Source: an uncultured Clostridium sp. (GTDB taxonomy: Bacteria; Bacillota; Clostridia; Clostridiales; Clostridiaceae). From it: a stretch of DNA of 19,690 bases. Every line of letters begins with the position of its first letter. The stretch's first letter is position 1. The translations under genes were made by a program, and so were the position numbers. The notes under the pieces were generated by a model that was not told where the DNA came from, searched no databases, and saw nothing but the letters and a program-made list of their open reading frames with translations. Where the stretch lies: assembly GCA_900540255.1 (NCBI GenBank), contig UQFE01000038.1, positions 1-19,690 on the forward strand. Reading direction: 5' to 3'. Below are positions 6,580-14,791 of the stretch, in pieces.

Positions 6580-7137
6580 ATGAAAAGAAACAACACAAAA
6601 AAGTTAGTGCTTATATCATTATGTATAGGTATAAATGTAATAGGCGCACTAATAGCAGTGACATTAAAACTGCCAATATTCCTTGATACAATTGGAACAT
6701 TTTTAATTGCATTTTTATTTGGACCAATAGCAGGAATTATCACAGGGATATTAAGTTATTTAATAACAACAATGACTTTTGACCCATATGCATTATATTT
6801 TATACCTTCACAAATAACAGTTGGGCTTTTAGCAGGTATAATTTATAAAAAAGGTGGTTTTAAAAAGAAAGCTATTATGCCATTTAGTACATTATTAATT
6901 GCTATATGTTCAGCTCTTGTTGCAGCAATTGCATCTGCAGTTGTGTTTGGAGGAATTACTTCATCAGGAAATTCAATTATTATAATTTATTTAAAAAATA
7001 TGGGTTTAGGATTAGTTCCAAGTATATTTATAACTCAAATATTAACTGAATTTATTGATAAAATGATGATTGTATTATTAGTAATTAATATTATTAAAGC
7101 AATGCCTAATAATTTTAAGTTAGAATCTAATGTTTAA
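6580..7137 (+). CDS. ECF transporter S component, probably for a queuosine precursor or queuine
   Basis: A 185-residue integral membrane protein with about five or six helices, the size of a substrate-binding S component of energy-coupling factor importers. The N-terminus (residues 10-75) resembles small ECF S subunits, with glycine/alanine-rich helices. No ATPase or T subunit is encoded here, so it would use a shared ECF module elsewhere. A preQ1-I riboswitch upstream and a probable queuosine lyase downstream point to import of preQ1, queuine or queuosine (QueT- or QrtT-like). Which of these cannot be told from sequence. The start is supported by AGGAG at 6568-6572. Confidence 0.75.
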   Translation: MKRNNTKKLVLISLCIGINVIGALIAVTLKLPIFLDTIGTFLIAFLFGPIAGIITGILSYLITTMTFDPYALYFIPSQITVGLLAGIIYKKGGFKKKAIMPFSTLLIAICSALVAAIASAVVFGGITSSGNSIIIIYLKNMGLGLVPSIFITQILTEFIDKMMIVLLVINIIKAMPNNFKLESNV

Positions 7138-7150
7138 AAAAGGGAGATTT

Positions 7151-7840
7151 ATGGATAGATATAGTAAGATAATTAATAAAAATAGTAGAGAAATTGTTTT
7201 GTTAAAAGCTTTTCCATGTGTTTGGGGAAAATGTAGTTTTTGTGATTACATTGATGATAATGGAAAAGATGAAGAAGAATTAAATAAGCTAAATAAAGGG
7301 GTTTTAGATAATATAACAGGTGAATTTGGAGTTCTTGAGGTAATTAATTCAGGAAGTTGTTTTGAAATACCAAAGGAAACTTTGAATTACATAAAAAAGA
7401 TAGTAGATGAAAAGAAAATCAAACTTTTATTTTTTGAAAGTCATTGGTGTTATAGAAATAGATTAGATGAAATGAGGGAGTTTTTTAATATTCCTATAGT
7501 ATTTAAAATTGGAGTTGAAACTTTTGATTTTGACTTTAGAAATAATTTTTTAAATAAAAATGCTAGGTTTAGAGACCCAAGGGAAGTTGCAGAAAAGTTC
7601 CAATCTGTATGTTTGATGGTTGGAATAAAGGGACAAACTAGGGAAATGATTAAAAGAGATATTGAAATTGTTTTAGAACACTTTAAGTATGCAACTATTA
7701 ATGTTTTTGTTAATAATACTACTGAAATTAAAAGAGATGAGGAATTAGTTCAGTGGTTTAAAGATGAATATGAATTTTTAAATACTCACCCAAAGGTTGA
7801 AGTTTTATATCATAATACTGATTTTGGTGTTGGTGATTAA
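7151..7840 (+). CDS. queL: Radical SAM protein, probable queuosine lyase (QueL-like)
   Basis: A 229-residue radical SAM protein. Its cluster motif is the atypical CX4CX2C: C23, C28 and C31 in FPCVWGKCSFCDYIDDN. NSGSCFEIP follows, in the position of the usual glycine-rich SAM-binding strand. MVGIKGQT and FVNNTTE lie in the C-terminal half. The size, the ECF partner and the preQ1 riboswitch match the described clostridial salvage route in which QueL releases queuine from queuosine phosphate. The naming depends on this context and on memory of the family. I chose ATG 7151, preceded by GGGAG, over ATG 7130, which has no ribosome binding site and overlaps the previous gene. Confidence 0.65.
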   Translation: MDRYSKIINKNSREIVLLKAFPCVWGKCSFCDYIDDNGKDEEELNKLNKGVLDNITGEFGVLEVINSGSCFEIPKETLNYIKKIVDEKKIKLLFFESHWCYRNRLDEMREFFNIPIVFKIGVETFDFDFRNNFLNKNARFRDPREVAEKFQSVCLMVGIKGQTREMIKRDIEIVLEHFKYATINVFVNNTTEIKRDEELVQWFKDEYEFLNTHPKVEVLYHNTDFGVGD

Positions 7841-7849
7841 GTTTAAGGG

Positions 7850-7880
7850 TAGTGCTTATTTTTATAGGCACTATTTTTTT
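7850..7880 (+). terminator. Terminator of the queuosine-salvage operon
   Basis: TAGTGC (7850-7855) pairs with GCACTA (7868-7873), followed by seven T residues, ten bases after the stop codon. Confidence 0.85.
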
Positions 7881-7918
7881 GTACAAATCGATTTTATGGT
7901 GTTTATAAAAAATTTTAG

Positions 7919-7950
7919 CCTCTGAGGAAAGTTACCCCAGAGGTATTTTT
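7919..7950 (+). terminator. Second terminator-like hairpin
   Basis: CCTCTG (7919-7924) pairs with CAGAGG (7938-7943), with an inner GG/CC pair and TATTTTT after the stem. It probably backs up the terminator 40 bases upstream and insulates pepA. Confidence 0.6.
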
Positions 7951-8045
7951 CTGTAATAAAAAACTTAATTATAAATGAGTAGAATTAAATTTGATAAATG
8001 TAGTATAATAGAAAAAACTATTAAAATAATAAAAAGGAGAAAGAA

Positions 8046-9494
8046 ATGGTAGATGTAAGAGATATAAGCACTGGAAATTTTCAAGGAAATATTGTTCTTG
8101 TTTATGAAGACAAGCCAACAAACAATAAAATAGTAGAAGTTCTAAAATCTAAAAAAGTATTTGAAGGAAAAAGTGGTCAGATATTTTACAAAACTACTGA
8201 AGATTTAAATTATGAAATTTTTGTGGGACTTGGAAGATTTGATGAATTAGAAAAAGTAGATTTAATAAATGCTGTAGCAAAGGGAATTAAGCAAGCTGAA
8301 AAATTAAAAATTAATGATTTAAGTATTAATTTTGTAAAGGCTAATGGATTATGTACAGGGGGAATTACTACTGCAATAGTTCATGGAATAAAATTAGCAG
8401 GATATAAGTTTGATAAATATAAGAATAATGAAAAATTTTATTTGCCAAATGTAACAATTTTAGGGGCTCCAAAAGAAAAAGTTGATAAAATGAGAAAAAA
8501 AATACAAGAAGCTATTAATGTTGCAGATGGTATAATTTTAGCTCGTGATCTTGTAAATGAACCTTCAAATGTATTATATCCTGAAACTTTAGCACAAAGG
8601 GCAGTAAAAGCAGGAAAAGAAAGTGGATTTGAAGTAGAAGTATTTAATGAAGAGAAAATTGAGGAGTTAGGAATGAAGGCCTTTTTAGAGGTAGGAAAGG
8701 GTTCAGTTCATAAGCCAAGATTAATAGTAATGAGATACAATGGCAATGGAAATAGTAATGAAAGAGTTGGTCTTGTAGGAAAAGGCCTTACTTTTGATAC
8801 TGGTGGATATTCTCTTAAACCATCATCATCTATGGATACAATGAAAAGTGATATGGGTGGAGCAGCAGCTGTTATTGGAACAATGCAAGCACTTGCAAAA
8901 AATAAAGTTGAAAAAAATGTAGTTGCAGTAGTTGCAGCTTGTGAAAATGCTGTTTCTGGTGGAAGCTATAAGCCTGGAGATATTATTGGCTCAATGGCAG
9001 GAAAGACTATTGAAGTATTAAATACTGATGCAGAAGGAAGATTAACTTTAATAGATGCTGTTACTTACATTATTGAAAAGGAAAATGTAAATAAGATAGT
9101 TGATGTTGCAACTCTTACAGGTGCTGCTTTAGTTGCACTTGGAACTGAAATAACTGGAGTTATAAGTAATAATGATGAATTCTATGATGAATTAATTACT
9201 GCTTCAAAGAGAAGTGGAGAAAAGTTCTGGAGATTACCTAATGATAAATGCTATAAGAAGCTTTATAAGGGTGATTTTACAGATTTTAAGAATATTGGTG
9301 GACGTTATGGAGGTTGTATTACAGCAGGGATGTTTATTGGAGAATTTGTGCAAGATAAGCCTTGGCTTCATTTAGATATAGCAGGGACATCTTGGGTTGA
9401 ATCTTCAAGTGATACTACACCAAAGGGCGGCACAGGAGCACCAGTTGCAACTTTATATGAGTTAGTTGTTAAGCATAAATGTAAACATAAATAA
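8046..9494 (+). CDS. pepA: Leucyl aminopeptidase (M17 family)
   Basis: A 482-residue M17 metallo-aminopeptidase, a cytosolic hexameric enzyme that removes N-terminal residues from peptides using two divalent metals. The N-terminal macro-like domain spans about residues 1-160 and the catalytic domain 170-482. The metal and catalytic set is complete: K246 and D251 in GKGLTFDTGG, K258, D269, and D328, E330 and R332 in the family signature NTDAEGRL. ARDLVNEPSN (166-175) is also typical. The start follows AAGGAGAAAG, and a TATAAT at 8004-8009 may be the -10. It appears monocistronic, with terminators on both sides. Cysteinylglycinase activity is possible in this family. Confidence 0.95.
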   Translation: MVDVRDISTGNFQGNIVLVYEDKPTNNKIVEVLKSKKVFEGKSGQIFYKTTEDLNYEIFVGLGRFDELEKVDLINAVAKGIKQAEKLKINDLSINFVKANGLCTGGITTAIVHGIKLAGYKFDKYKNNEKFYLPNVTILGAPKEKVDKMRKKIQEAINVADGIILARDLVNEPSNVLYPETLAQRAVKAGKESGFEVEVFNEEKIEELGMKAFLEVGKGSVHKPRLIVMRYNGNGNSNERVGLVGKGLTFDTGGYSLKPSSSMDTMKSDMGGAAAVIGTMQALAKNKVEKNVVAVVAACENAVSGGSYKPGDIIGSMAGKTIEVLNTDAEGRLTLIDAVTYIIEKENVNKIVDVATLTGAALVALGTEITGVISNNDEFYDELITASKRSGEKFWRLPNDKCYKKLYKGDFTDFKNIGGRYGGCITAGMFIGEFVQDKPWLHLDIAGTSWVESSSDTTPKGGTGAPVATLYELVVKHKCKHK

Positions 9495-9501
9495 ATTCAA
9501 A

Positions 9502-9532
9502 AAGAAGTCAAATTAATTTTGGCTTCTTTTTT
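9502..9532 (+). terminator. pepA terminator
   Basis: AAGAAGTCAAA (9502-9512) pairs with TTTGGCTTCTT (9518-9528), with a T tail, directly after the pepA stop. Confidence 0.9.
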
Positions 9533-9582
9533 GTATATTATGGGAAAATTAATTGATAGTTAAAAGTATTGTTAAGATTGAA

Positions 9583-9619
9583 AAAAAAGTATAATATTTG
9601 TTGTTTATTATACTTTTTT
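9583..9619. repeat. Perfect 14-bp inverted repeat with A and T flanks
   Basis: AAAAAAGTATAATA (9583-9596) and TATTATACTTTTTT (9606-9619) are exactly complementary around a 9-nt loop. It could terminate transcription in either direction. It also overlaps the region where the kinase promoter is expected (TATAAT at 9622-9627 and again at 9632-9637). Confidence 0.6.
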
Positions 9620-9691
9620 AGTATAATATGTTATAATAAAGCAAAAATATGATGGGGAAATGTAAATTTTATGTGGGGGTGGAATTAAATA

Positions 9692-11326
9692 ATGAGTATA
9701 AATAAAATAGATAAAAGAAATTATACAATAGAAGATTTAGAAGAACTATTAGATAAAATTCCATATGAAATTTTTATTAAAGATACAAATGGAATATATC
9801 AATATGTTAATTTAGCAACAGAAAAGAAATTGGGGATTAAAAAAGAGGAAATAATAGGGAAAAATGATTATGATATAAGACCTAAAACACTTGCTCATAT
9901 TTGTGATGAAAGTGATAAAAGTGTTTTAGAAAATGGTGATAAAGAATTTGTAGAAGATAAAATAATAAATGATAATATAGAAACAAGATATGAAATATTT
10001 AAGGCATTATTGAATAATGATAAAGATAAAGTAAAAATAGGTGGAATTGCAAAGTTTATAAGTGAAGATAAGTCTTTGCAAATAAGCATTAATGAAAATT
10101 CAAATAAAATAATGAACAATCCTAAGATATTAAATTCTTCTTCAGTTTATTATGGAATTTTAAAAGATTTGAAATCAGCAGTTAAATGTAATGAGGTTGG
10201 ATTATATTTATATGATAAAAATAAAAATGCAATGATATTAAATAATCATTTTGGGGAAGATGAAGCATTTTTTGAAGAAAGCTATAATATAACAATGAAT
10301 ATTGAAAAAAATTATTTTTACAATTATGAGTGTAAAATTGAAGAAAAGTTAAATTTTAATAGTGTTAAATACATATATTTATTAAAAATAAATAATAATC
10401 TTTTAGGGTGTATACATATTTATTATGAAAATAAACCAAAGAAAATAAATGAAGAGTTTATAAAATATATATGTATAATATTATCATTTATTAAAGATAA
10501 AAAAAATCTTAAACATGCTGTAGAAATTGAAAGTTTAAAATCAGAATTTTTTGCAAATTTATCTCATGAATTTAAGACACCTTTAAATATAATACTATCT
10601 ACAGTTCAGTTAGTAATGAATTATATTGAAGTTAATAATGAATATCCTGATTATAATATGTTTAATAAATGTCTTAGTAATATAAAACAAAATTCATATA
10701 GGATTTTAAAGATTGCAAATAACTTAATTGATATGAGCAAAATAGATGGTAACTTTTATTCTATTAATATGGGAAATTATAATATAGTTGAAGTTGTAGA
10801 AAATATAGTTCAATCACTTGCAGAGTATATGAAAGATAATAAAAGAAATATTATATTTGATACAATGGAAGAGGAAATAATAACTGCATGTGATCCAGAT
10901 CAAATAGAAAGAATAATATTAAATCTACTTTCTAATGCAATGAAATTTACATCTCATGGTGGCAATATTTATGTTGATATGGAAGTTAATGATAGATGTA
11001 ATAAAGTTATTATTAAGATTTCCAATGATGGAGAAAAGATAAATTTTGAAGATAGACTTAGAATTTTTGAAAGATTCACTCAATCTGAAAGTCTTTTAAC
11101 AAGAAGAGCAGAAGGTACTGGAATTGGTCTTACATTAGTTAAATCATTAGTTAAACTTCACAATGGTGAAGTGTATGTAAATACTGAATTTGAAGAAGGA
11201 ACTCAATTTTGTATTGAATTGCCAATAAGAAAAATTAAAAATTTTAAAAATAATAATGTTAGAGAAAAAAGCATAGTTTCAAAAGTAGAAAAATTTAATA
11301 TAGAATTTTCAGATATATATAATTAA
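9692..11326 (+). CDS. Soluble PAS-containing sensor histidine kinase (orphan)
   Basis: A 544-residue kinase without membrane helices. Residues about 14-125 form a PAS domain (DKIPYEIFIKDTNGIYQYVN). About 140-265 is a GAF-like region. HisKA follows with phospho-acceptor H292 in NLSHEFKTPLN. The ATPase domain has an N box (NLLSNAMKF, 411-419), a G1 box (D446 and G447), an F box (IFERF, 458-462) and a G2 box (GTGIGL, 475-480). The tail from about 513 is basic and unstructured. No response regulator lies nearby. Cytoplasmic PAS orphan kinases in clostridia often feed Spo0A, which is possible here but not shown. The start has GGGGGTGG upstream, and the gene ends at a strong terminator. Confidence 0.9.
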   Translation: MSINKIDKRNYTIEDLEELLDKIPYEIFIKDTNGIYQYVNLATEKKLGIKKEEIIGKNDYDIRPKTLAHICDESDKSVLENGDKEFVEDKIINDNIETRYEIFKALLNNDKDKVKIGGIAKFISEDKSLQISINENSNKIMNNPKILNSSSVYYGILKDLKSAVKCNEVGLYLYDKNKNAMILNNHFGEDEAFFEESYNITMNIEKNYFYNYECKIEEKLNFNSVKYIYLLKINNNLLGCIHIYYENKPKKINEEFIKYICIILSFIKDKKNLKHAVEIESLKSEFFANLSHEFKTPLNIILSTVQLVMNYIEVNNEYPDYNMFNKCLSNIKQNSYRILKIANNLIDMSKIDGNFYSINMGNYNIVEVVENIVQSLAEYMKDNKRNIIFDTMEEEIITACDPDQIERIILNLLSNAMKFTSHGGNIYVDMEVNDRCNKVIIKISNDGEKINFEDRLRIFERFTQSESLLTRRAEGTGIGLTLVKSLVKLHNGEVYVNTEFEEGTQFCIELPIRKIKNFKNNNVREKSIVSKVEKFNIEFSDIYN

Positions 11327-11331
11327 AAGAA

Positions 11332-11373
11332 AGTATCTCTTATCAAAAATGAAAGATAAGAGGTACTTTTTTT
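11332..11373 (+). terminator. Histidine kinase terminator
   Basis: AGTATCTCTTATC (11332-11344) pairs with GATAAGAGGTACT (11355-11367), with one wobble pair, and runs into T residues right after the stop codon. Confidence 0.9.
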
Positions 11374-11451
11374 ATTTGGGAAATATTGCTAAAAATTATA
11401 TACACAGTTAAAATATTAATATATAAGTAAAGTTCTATGTAATATAAAAGA

Positions 11452-11672
11452 ATAACAAAATAGGGGCTTGCGTAAAAAAGAAAAATGAGTATTCAATTAA
11501 TTGTAAAATCAAGCCTTATAATAAGGTGGGAAAAGGAGATAATCCGAGTTATCTAATATATTAGAAAAGGAGTATAGACTTTTTACAATAATAAAGTAGA
11601 GTTCGAATTTAATAAATAATTTAATAATATATATAAGGGGAGTTACTTAAAACTAGTTCCTTTTATTTTTTT
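11452..11672 (+). ncRNA. Candidate structured noncoding RNA (possibly raiA-motif type)
   Basis: About 220 nt with no open reading frame lie between two terminators. Several helices are visible. GGGGCTTG (11463-11470) pairs with CAAGCCTT (11510-11517). AGATAA/TTATCT (11537-11542 and 11549-11554) encloses TCCGAG. ATTGTAAAA (11499-11507) is exactly complementary to TTTTACAAT (11581-11589), a long-range helix. A T-loop-like GTTCGAA lies at 11601-11607. The segment ends in its own terminator. A TAATAT at 11440-11445 may be the -10. I recognise none of the common riboswitches. Length and clostridial setting recall the raiA motif RNA, but this is a guess. A leader of the downstream AI-2E gene is the alternative. 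Confidence 0.5.
11635..11672 (+). terminator. Terminator of the candidate ncRNA
   Basis: AAGGGG and AGTT (11635-11644) pair with AACT and TTCCTT (11651-11662), leaving a two-base bulge, and TTTATTTTTTT follows. It lies 40 bases before the next start codon, so it either ends a separate RNA or attenuates the AI-2E gene. Confidence 0.7.
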
Positions 11673-11712
11673 AATAGATAAATATTTATATAAGGGTTGG
11701 TGGTGAAATAAA

Positions 11713-12849
11713 ATGGAATATATTAATGAAATAGTAAAAAAAGTAAAGCCTTTTGCAAATATATTAATTTTCTTTTGCTTATTTACAATTGCTTTTATTA
11801 TTATAGCAGGAACAATAAAATATACTATACCATTTATTATTGGGTTAATTGCAGCTTCAATTTTGCAAAAGCCAACAGAATTTATTATAAAAAGGTTTAA
11901 TATAAGGGGGGAAATAGCAGCAATTATTTCAACATTAATTTTTTATGTTATTACAGTTTCGGTATTAGTTGTTGGTGTGGTTTATTTTTCTTCTGAAATT
12001 AAAGATTTAGCAACAGAAGGATATGATTATATTTATAATAATGGTTCAGAAATAAGTGATATGTTACAAAAATCTTTATCAGGATTTGAAAACATAGATG
12101 AATCAATTTTAGATACATTAAAAACAAACATAACAAAGTTTATTTCTGATATGTCAAATTATGCATTAGATTTTAGTAAGGGGATAGTTAATGGAATAAT
12201 AAATGTAGTTTCCGCTCTTCCATATATAATATCAGTAATAATATTTGCCATATTATCAAGTTTTGTATTTTTAAAAAAGTTTATAAAAAGAAAATATTCA
12301 CCAAATGAAGAAAATAAGTTTAATGAAAATGATCAGTATGAAAAATATATAAAAATAATATTAGAAATTAAAGATATTGTATTTAAATATGTTGGAACAT
12401 ATTCATTTTTAGTTTTTTGTACATTTGTAATAACTTTCATAGGTTTTAATATTTTAAAAATACCATATTCATTATTATTGAGCTTTACATGTATGATTTT
12501 AGATTTATTGCCTATTGTGGGTATGATTTTAGTATTTTTACCTTTAGTAGTTATTTATTTTTTTAGTGGAAAGTTTGTAATAGTTGTGTTTTTAATTATT
12601 TTATTTTCTGTAATAATGATAACAAGAAATATATTAGAACCTAAGTTATTATCAGCATCATTGGAATTATCACAATTAAGTGTATTAATTGCAATATTTG
12701 TTGGATTAAATGCTGGTGGATTTAAAGGGATGATATATTTAATTTCATTGTTTATTGCTTTTAATTTTTATAAAAAATATATTATTTATGAAGAAAAAGA
12801 TTTAAATTGTAATAGTAAAATAAAAAAAGAAAGTAATAAATTAAAATAA
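11713..12849 (+). CDS. AI-2E family transporter (YtvI-like)
   Basis: A 378-residue membrane protein with the AI-2E exporter/permease layout. There are N-terminal helices at about 17-50 and 65-95, a soluble helical segment (about 100-150), and a C-terminal bundle from 165 on. The bundle carries the family patterns DLLPIVGMILVFLP and ILEPKLLSASLELSQL. The latter resembles the sporulation protein YtvI more than autoinducer transporters. Substrates of most members are unknown, and some move ions. The start is preceded by GGTTGGTGGTG. A second, shorter family member lies at 14775-15803. Confidence 0.85.
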   Translation: MEYINEIVKKVKPFANILIFFCLFTIAFIIIAGTIKYTIPFIIGLIAASILQKPTEFIIKRFNIRGEIAAIISTLIFYVITVSVLVVGVVYFSSEIKDLATEGYDYIYNNGSEISDMLQKSLSGFENIDESILDTLKTNITKFISDMSNYALDFSKGIVNGIINVVSALPYIISVIIFAILSSFVFLKKFIKRKYSPNEENKFNENDQYEKYIKIILEIKDIVFKYVGTYSFLVFCTFVITFIGFNILKIPYSLLLSFTCMILDLLPIVGMILVFLPLVVIYFFSGKFVIVVFLIILFSVIMITRNILEPKLLSASLELSQLSVLIAIFVGLNAGGFKGMIYLISLFIAFNFYKKYIIYEEKDLNCNSKIKKESNKLK

Positions 12850-13161
12850 GTTATGTAAAAGTAAAATTATTAAAATAAAGTTAAATACTTGTAATAATAA
12901 TTAAATAAATATACTTATGTAGTATATTCTTTAAGTTAGCTTATTATATATAGTATATAGGCTAAGGTATAGTAAATGTAGTTTAAATATATTTTGTATT
13001 TTTAAATTAACAATAATAAATTTAATTTTGATAATTGAAATATTAATTAAAGCGTTTATTTAGAATTTTATACTTTGAACTTTAGGTTAATTTAATAATA
13101 TGACTATGCTATAAAGCTAAGAATGTATTGTTGAAAATGGTATAACAGGGAGGAAATTGCT
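12850..13161. other. AT-rich intergenic region
   Basis: No gene is seen. The only structure is AATATACT (12908-12915) with AGTATATT (12921-12928), an 8-bp hairpin followed by CTTT. This is a weak candidate terminator for the AI-2E gene. No convincing promoter for the following regulator could be placed. Confidence 0.4.
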
Positions 13162-13992
13162 TTGGTTAAAATTTTAGTTGCTGAGGATGATAATAAAAAA
13201 GTCAATAATTTTCAATGGAATGTTGAAAAGGAAAAGTTCTTAAGAAAATGGATATTGGGAAAAGTAAAAAGTTATAATTTAGCAGATGAAATGAAAAAAT
13301 TTGATGTAGTTTATAGTAAGACAATGGCACTTGTTGTTGTTAAGCCTCTTGTAAAGGGTGAAAACAGTTATGAAATAGATTGGGAGGCTGAAAATTTAAG
13401 TTTTGCAATTAGTAATATTGCAAAGGAAATAATGAGTGATTTTAAGTACTTAAATGTTATTGTTGATTCTAAGGGACAAGTTGTGATTTTATGTGATGTT
13501 AATCCAATAAAAAGATGGCATCATGCAGTAAACAATTTAGAAGATAACATTAATGAAAAATTAAAGGTTAATGTTGTTATTTGTGCATCATTTTTAAGAG
13601 AGGATCCTGTTCAAATAAATATAGTATATAACTCTTTATGCAATAGGATAATTGATAAAAGTAAAAAATCTGATATGTTAATTGAAGTTCAAAAATATAT
13701 TAATAGGAATTATTTTAATGAAAACTTAAGTATTGCTGAAGTGGCTAATGTAATGAAAGTTAGTCAAGCATATTTAATTAGAGTTTTTAAAAGAGATTTG
13801 AAAATGAATTTTGCAGATTATTTAACTAATGTGAGAATAAAAAATGCAATAATTTTAATGAGGGATAATGAATTAAAGCTAAATGATATTTCTAAAATGG
13901 TGGGATATAATACTCAACATTATTTTAGTAATGTATTTAGAAAACATGTAGGAATATCTCCACAAGATTATAGAATAGGAATGAGTAGTTAG
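13162..13992 (+). CDS. AraC-type regulator with a vestigial receiver domain
   Basis: A 276-residue protein. Residues about 174-272 are a complete AraC/XylS DNA-binding domain with two helix-turn-helix units (LSIAEVANVMKVSQAYLIRVF and LNDISKMVGYNTQHYFSNVF, then GISPQDYR). Residues 15-160 resemble the central region of YesN-type regulators (EKEKFLRKWILGKV). The first ten residues, MVKILVAEDD, read as strand 1 and the acidic pair of a response-regulator receiver, but the other 100 or so receiver residues, including the phosphorylated Asp, are absent. It starts at TTG 13162, well placed after GGGAGG (13148-13153). Control by phosphorylation is therefore unlikely. Targets are unknown. Confidence 0.85.
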   Translation: MVKILVAEDDNKKVNNFQWNVEKEKFLRKWILGKVKSYNLADEMKKFDVVYSKTMALVVVKPLVKGENSYEIDWEAENLSFAISNIAKEIMSDFKYLNVIVDSKGQVVILCDVNPIKRWHHAVNNLEDNINEKLKVNVVICASFLREDPVQINIVYNSLCNRIIDKSKKSDMLIEVQKYINRNYFNENLSIAEVANVMKVSQAYLIRVFKRDLKMNFADYLTNVRIKNAIILMRDNELKLNDISKMVGYNTQHYFSNVFRKHVGISPQDYRIGMSS

Positions 13993-14003
13993 TGGCAATT
14001 GGA

Positions 14004-14129
14004 AAGTAGCAAGTGGCAAGTGACAAGTGACAAGTGGCAAGTGGCAAGTGACAAGTGGCAAGTGGTAAGTGACAAGTGGCAAGTGGAGAGTGGCAAGTGG
14101 CAAGTGACAAGTGGTAAGTGGCAAGTGAG
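14004..14129 (+). repeat. Heptanucleotide tandem array, 18 units
   Basis: Eighteen consecutive 7-base units of the form AAGTGRC (AAGTGGC, AAGTGAC and a few variants) run without a single break in register, starting 12 bases after the AraC-type stop. Inverted, degraded copies occur nearby: GTCACTTG near 14194-14201 and GCTACTT at 14218-14224. The unit is too short for CRISPR. The minus-strand open frame through it is a by-product of the repeat. Confidence 0.95.
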
Positions 14130-14290
14130 GTAGTAGTTTGGAGTTAGTAGTGAAGGGGAAAATTCAGCATTAGCTCAATTTGTGCTCTAGTTTGTCACTT
14201 GAAACTATTCCAAGCTTGCTACTTGAATTGACTAATAATTTCCATGAAATATGTAAATACTAAATTTACTATATTTTTAGAGGTGAAATC

Positions 14291-14791
14291 ATGTTTAAGT
14301 GGAGAGACTTTTATTTAATGAAAATATATGATTCAAAAAATAAGTATATTGGAGTTGTAGAAGATATTTCAATAGATTTTTATAAGGGGGTTGTGAGGGG
14401 ATTTACAATTTCTCCTACATCAATATTTAAAAAACAAATGTATGTTTCAGTAGATTCAATTATTTCTATTGATGAAGATATGAAAATTAAAGGTACTTCA
14501 AATTTTGAGGGATTAAAGTTTAAGGAAATTAGATATGTGGATATAATTAATAAAGAGAAAAAACTTATAGGTGTTCTTGAAGACTTAATAATAGATAAGC
14601 AAAATTTTGAGATAAAAGGTATTATTATGAGTTCTGGAATATTTGACAAAATGCTTAAAGGTAAAGAAGTAATAACATTAAAGCATTGTACTCTTTGTGA
14701 TGAATATATCTTATATAATGGAAACTCAAGGGTTAAGCTAAAAACTTTACCTCATAATTTAGGGGGCAATAGTGATGTTCAAAAAGTATAA
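14291..14791 (+). CDS. PRC-barrel domain protein
   Basis: A 166-residue soluble protein made of two PRC-barrel-like halves (about residues 8-75 and 80-150). Each has a small beta-barrel pattern: LMKIYDSKNKYIGVVEDISID, repeated as YVDIINKEKKLIGVLEDLIID. PRC barrels are found in RimM and in photosynthetic or sporulation-related proteins and usually bind other proteins. No specific role is evident. The start follows AGAGGTG with 5-base spacing. Its 3' end overlaps the next transporter by 17 nt, so the two are co-translated and probably work together. A weak TTGACT/TATGTA promoter lies at 14228-14255. Confidence 0.75.
   Translation: MFKWRDFYLMKIYDSKNKYIGVVEDISIDFYKGVVRGFTISPTSIFKKQMYVSVDSIISIDEDMKIKGTSNFEGLKFKEIRYVDIINKEKKLIGVLEDLIIDKQNFEIKGIIMSSGIFDKMLKGKEVITLKHCTLCDEYILYNGNSRVKLKTLPHNLGGNSDVQKV

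Noticed and set aside
11601..11607. tRNA or tmRNA suggested by GTTCGAA
   Set aside because: There is no acceptor stem, CCA or anticodon arm around it. It fits better as part of the structured RNA.
13879..14124. Minus-strand open frame with a repeating LPLVTCH pattern
   Set aside because: It is produced by the 7-base repeat (21 bases give 7 codons) and by the antisense of the AraC-type gene.
14004..14129. CRISPR array
   Set aside because: The units are 7 bases long and contiguous, without spacers.
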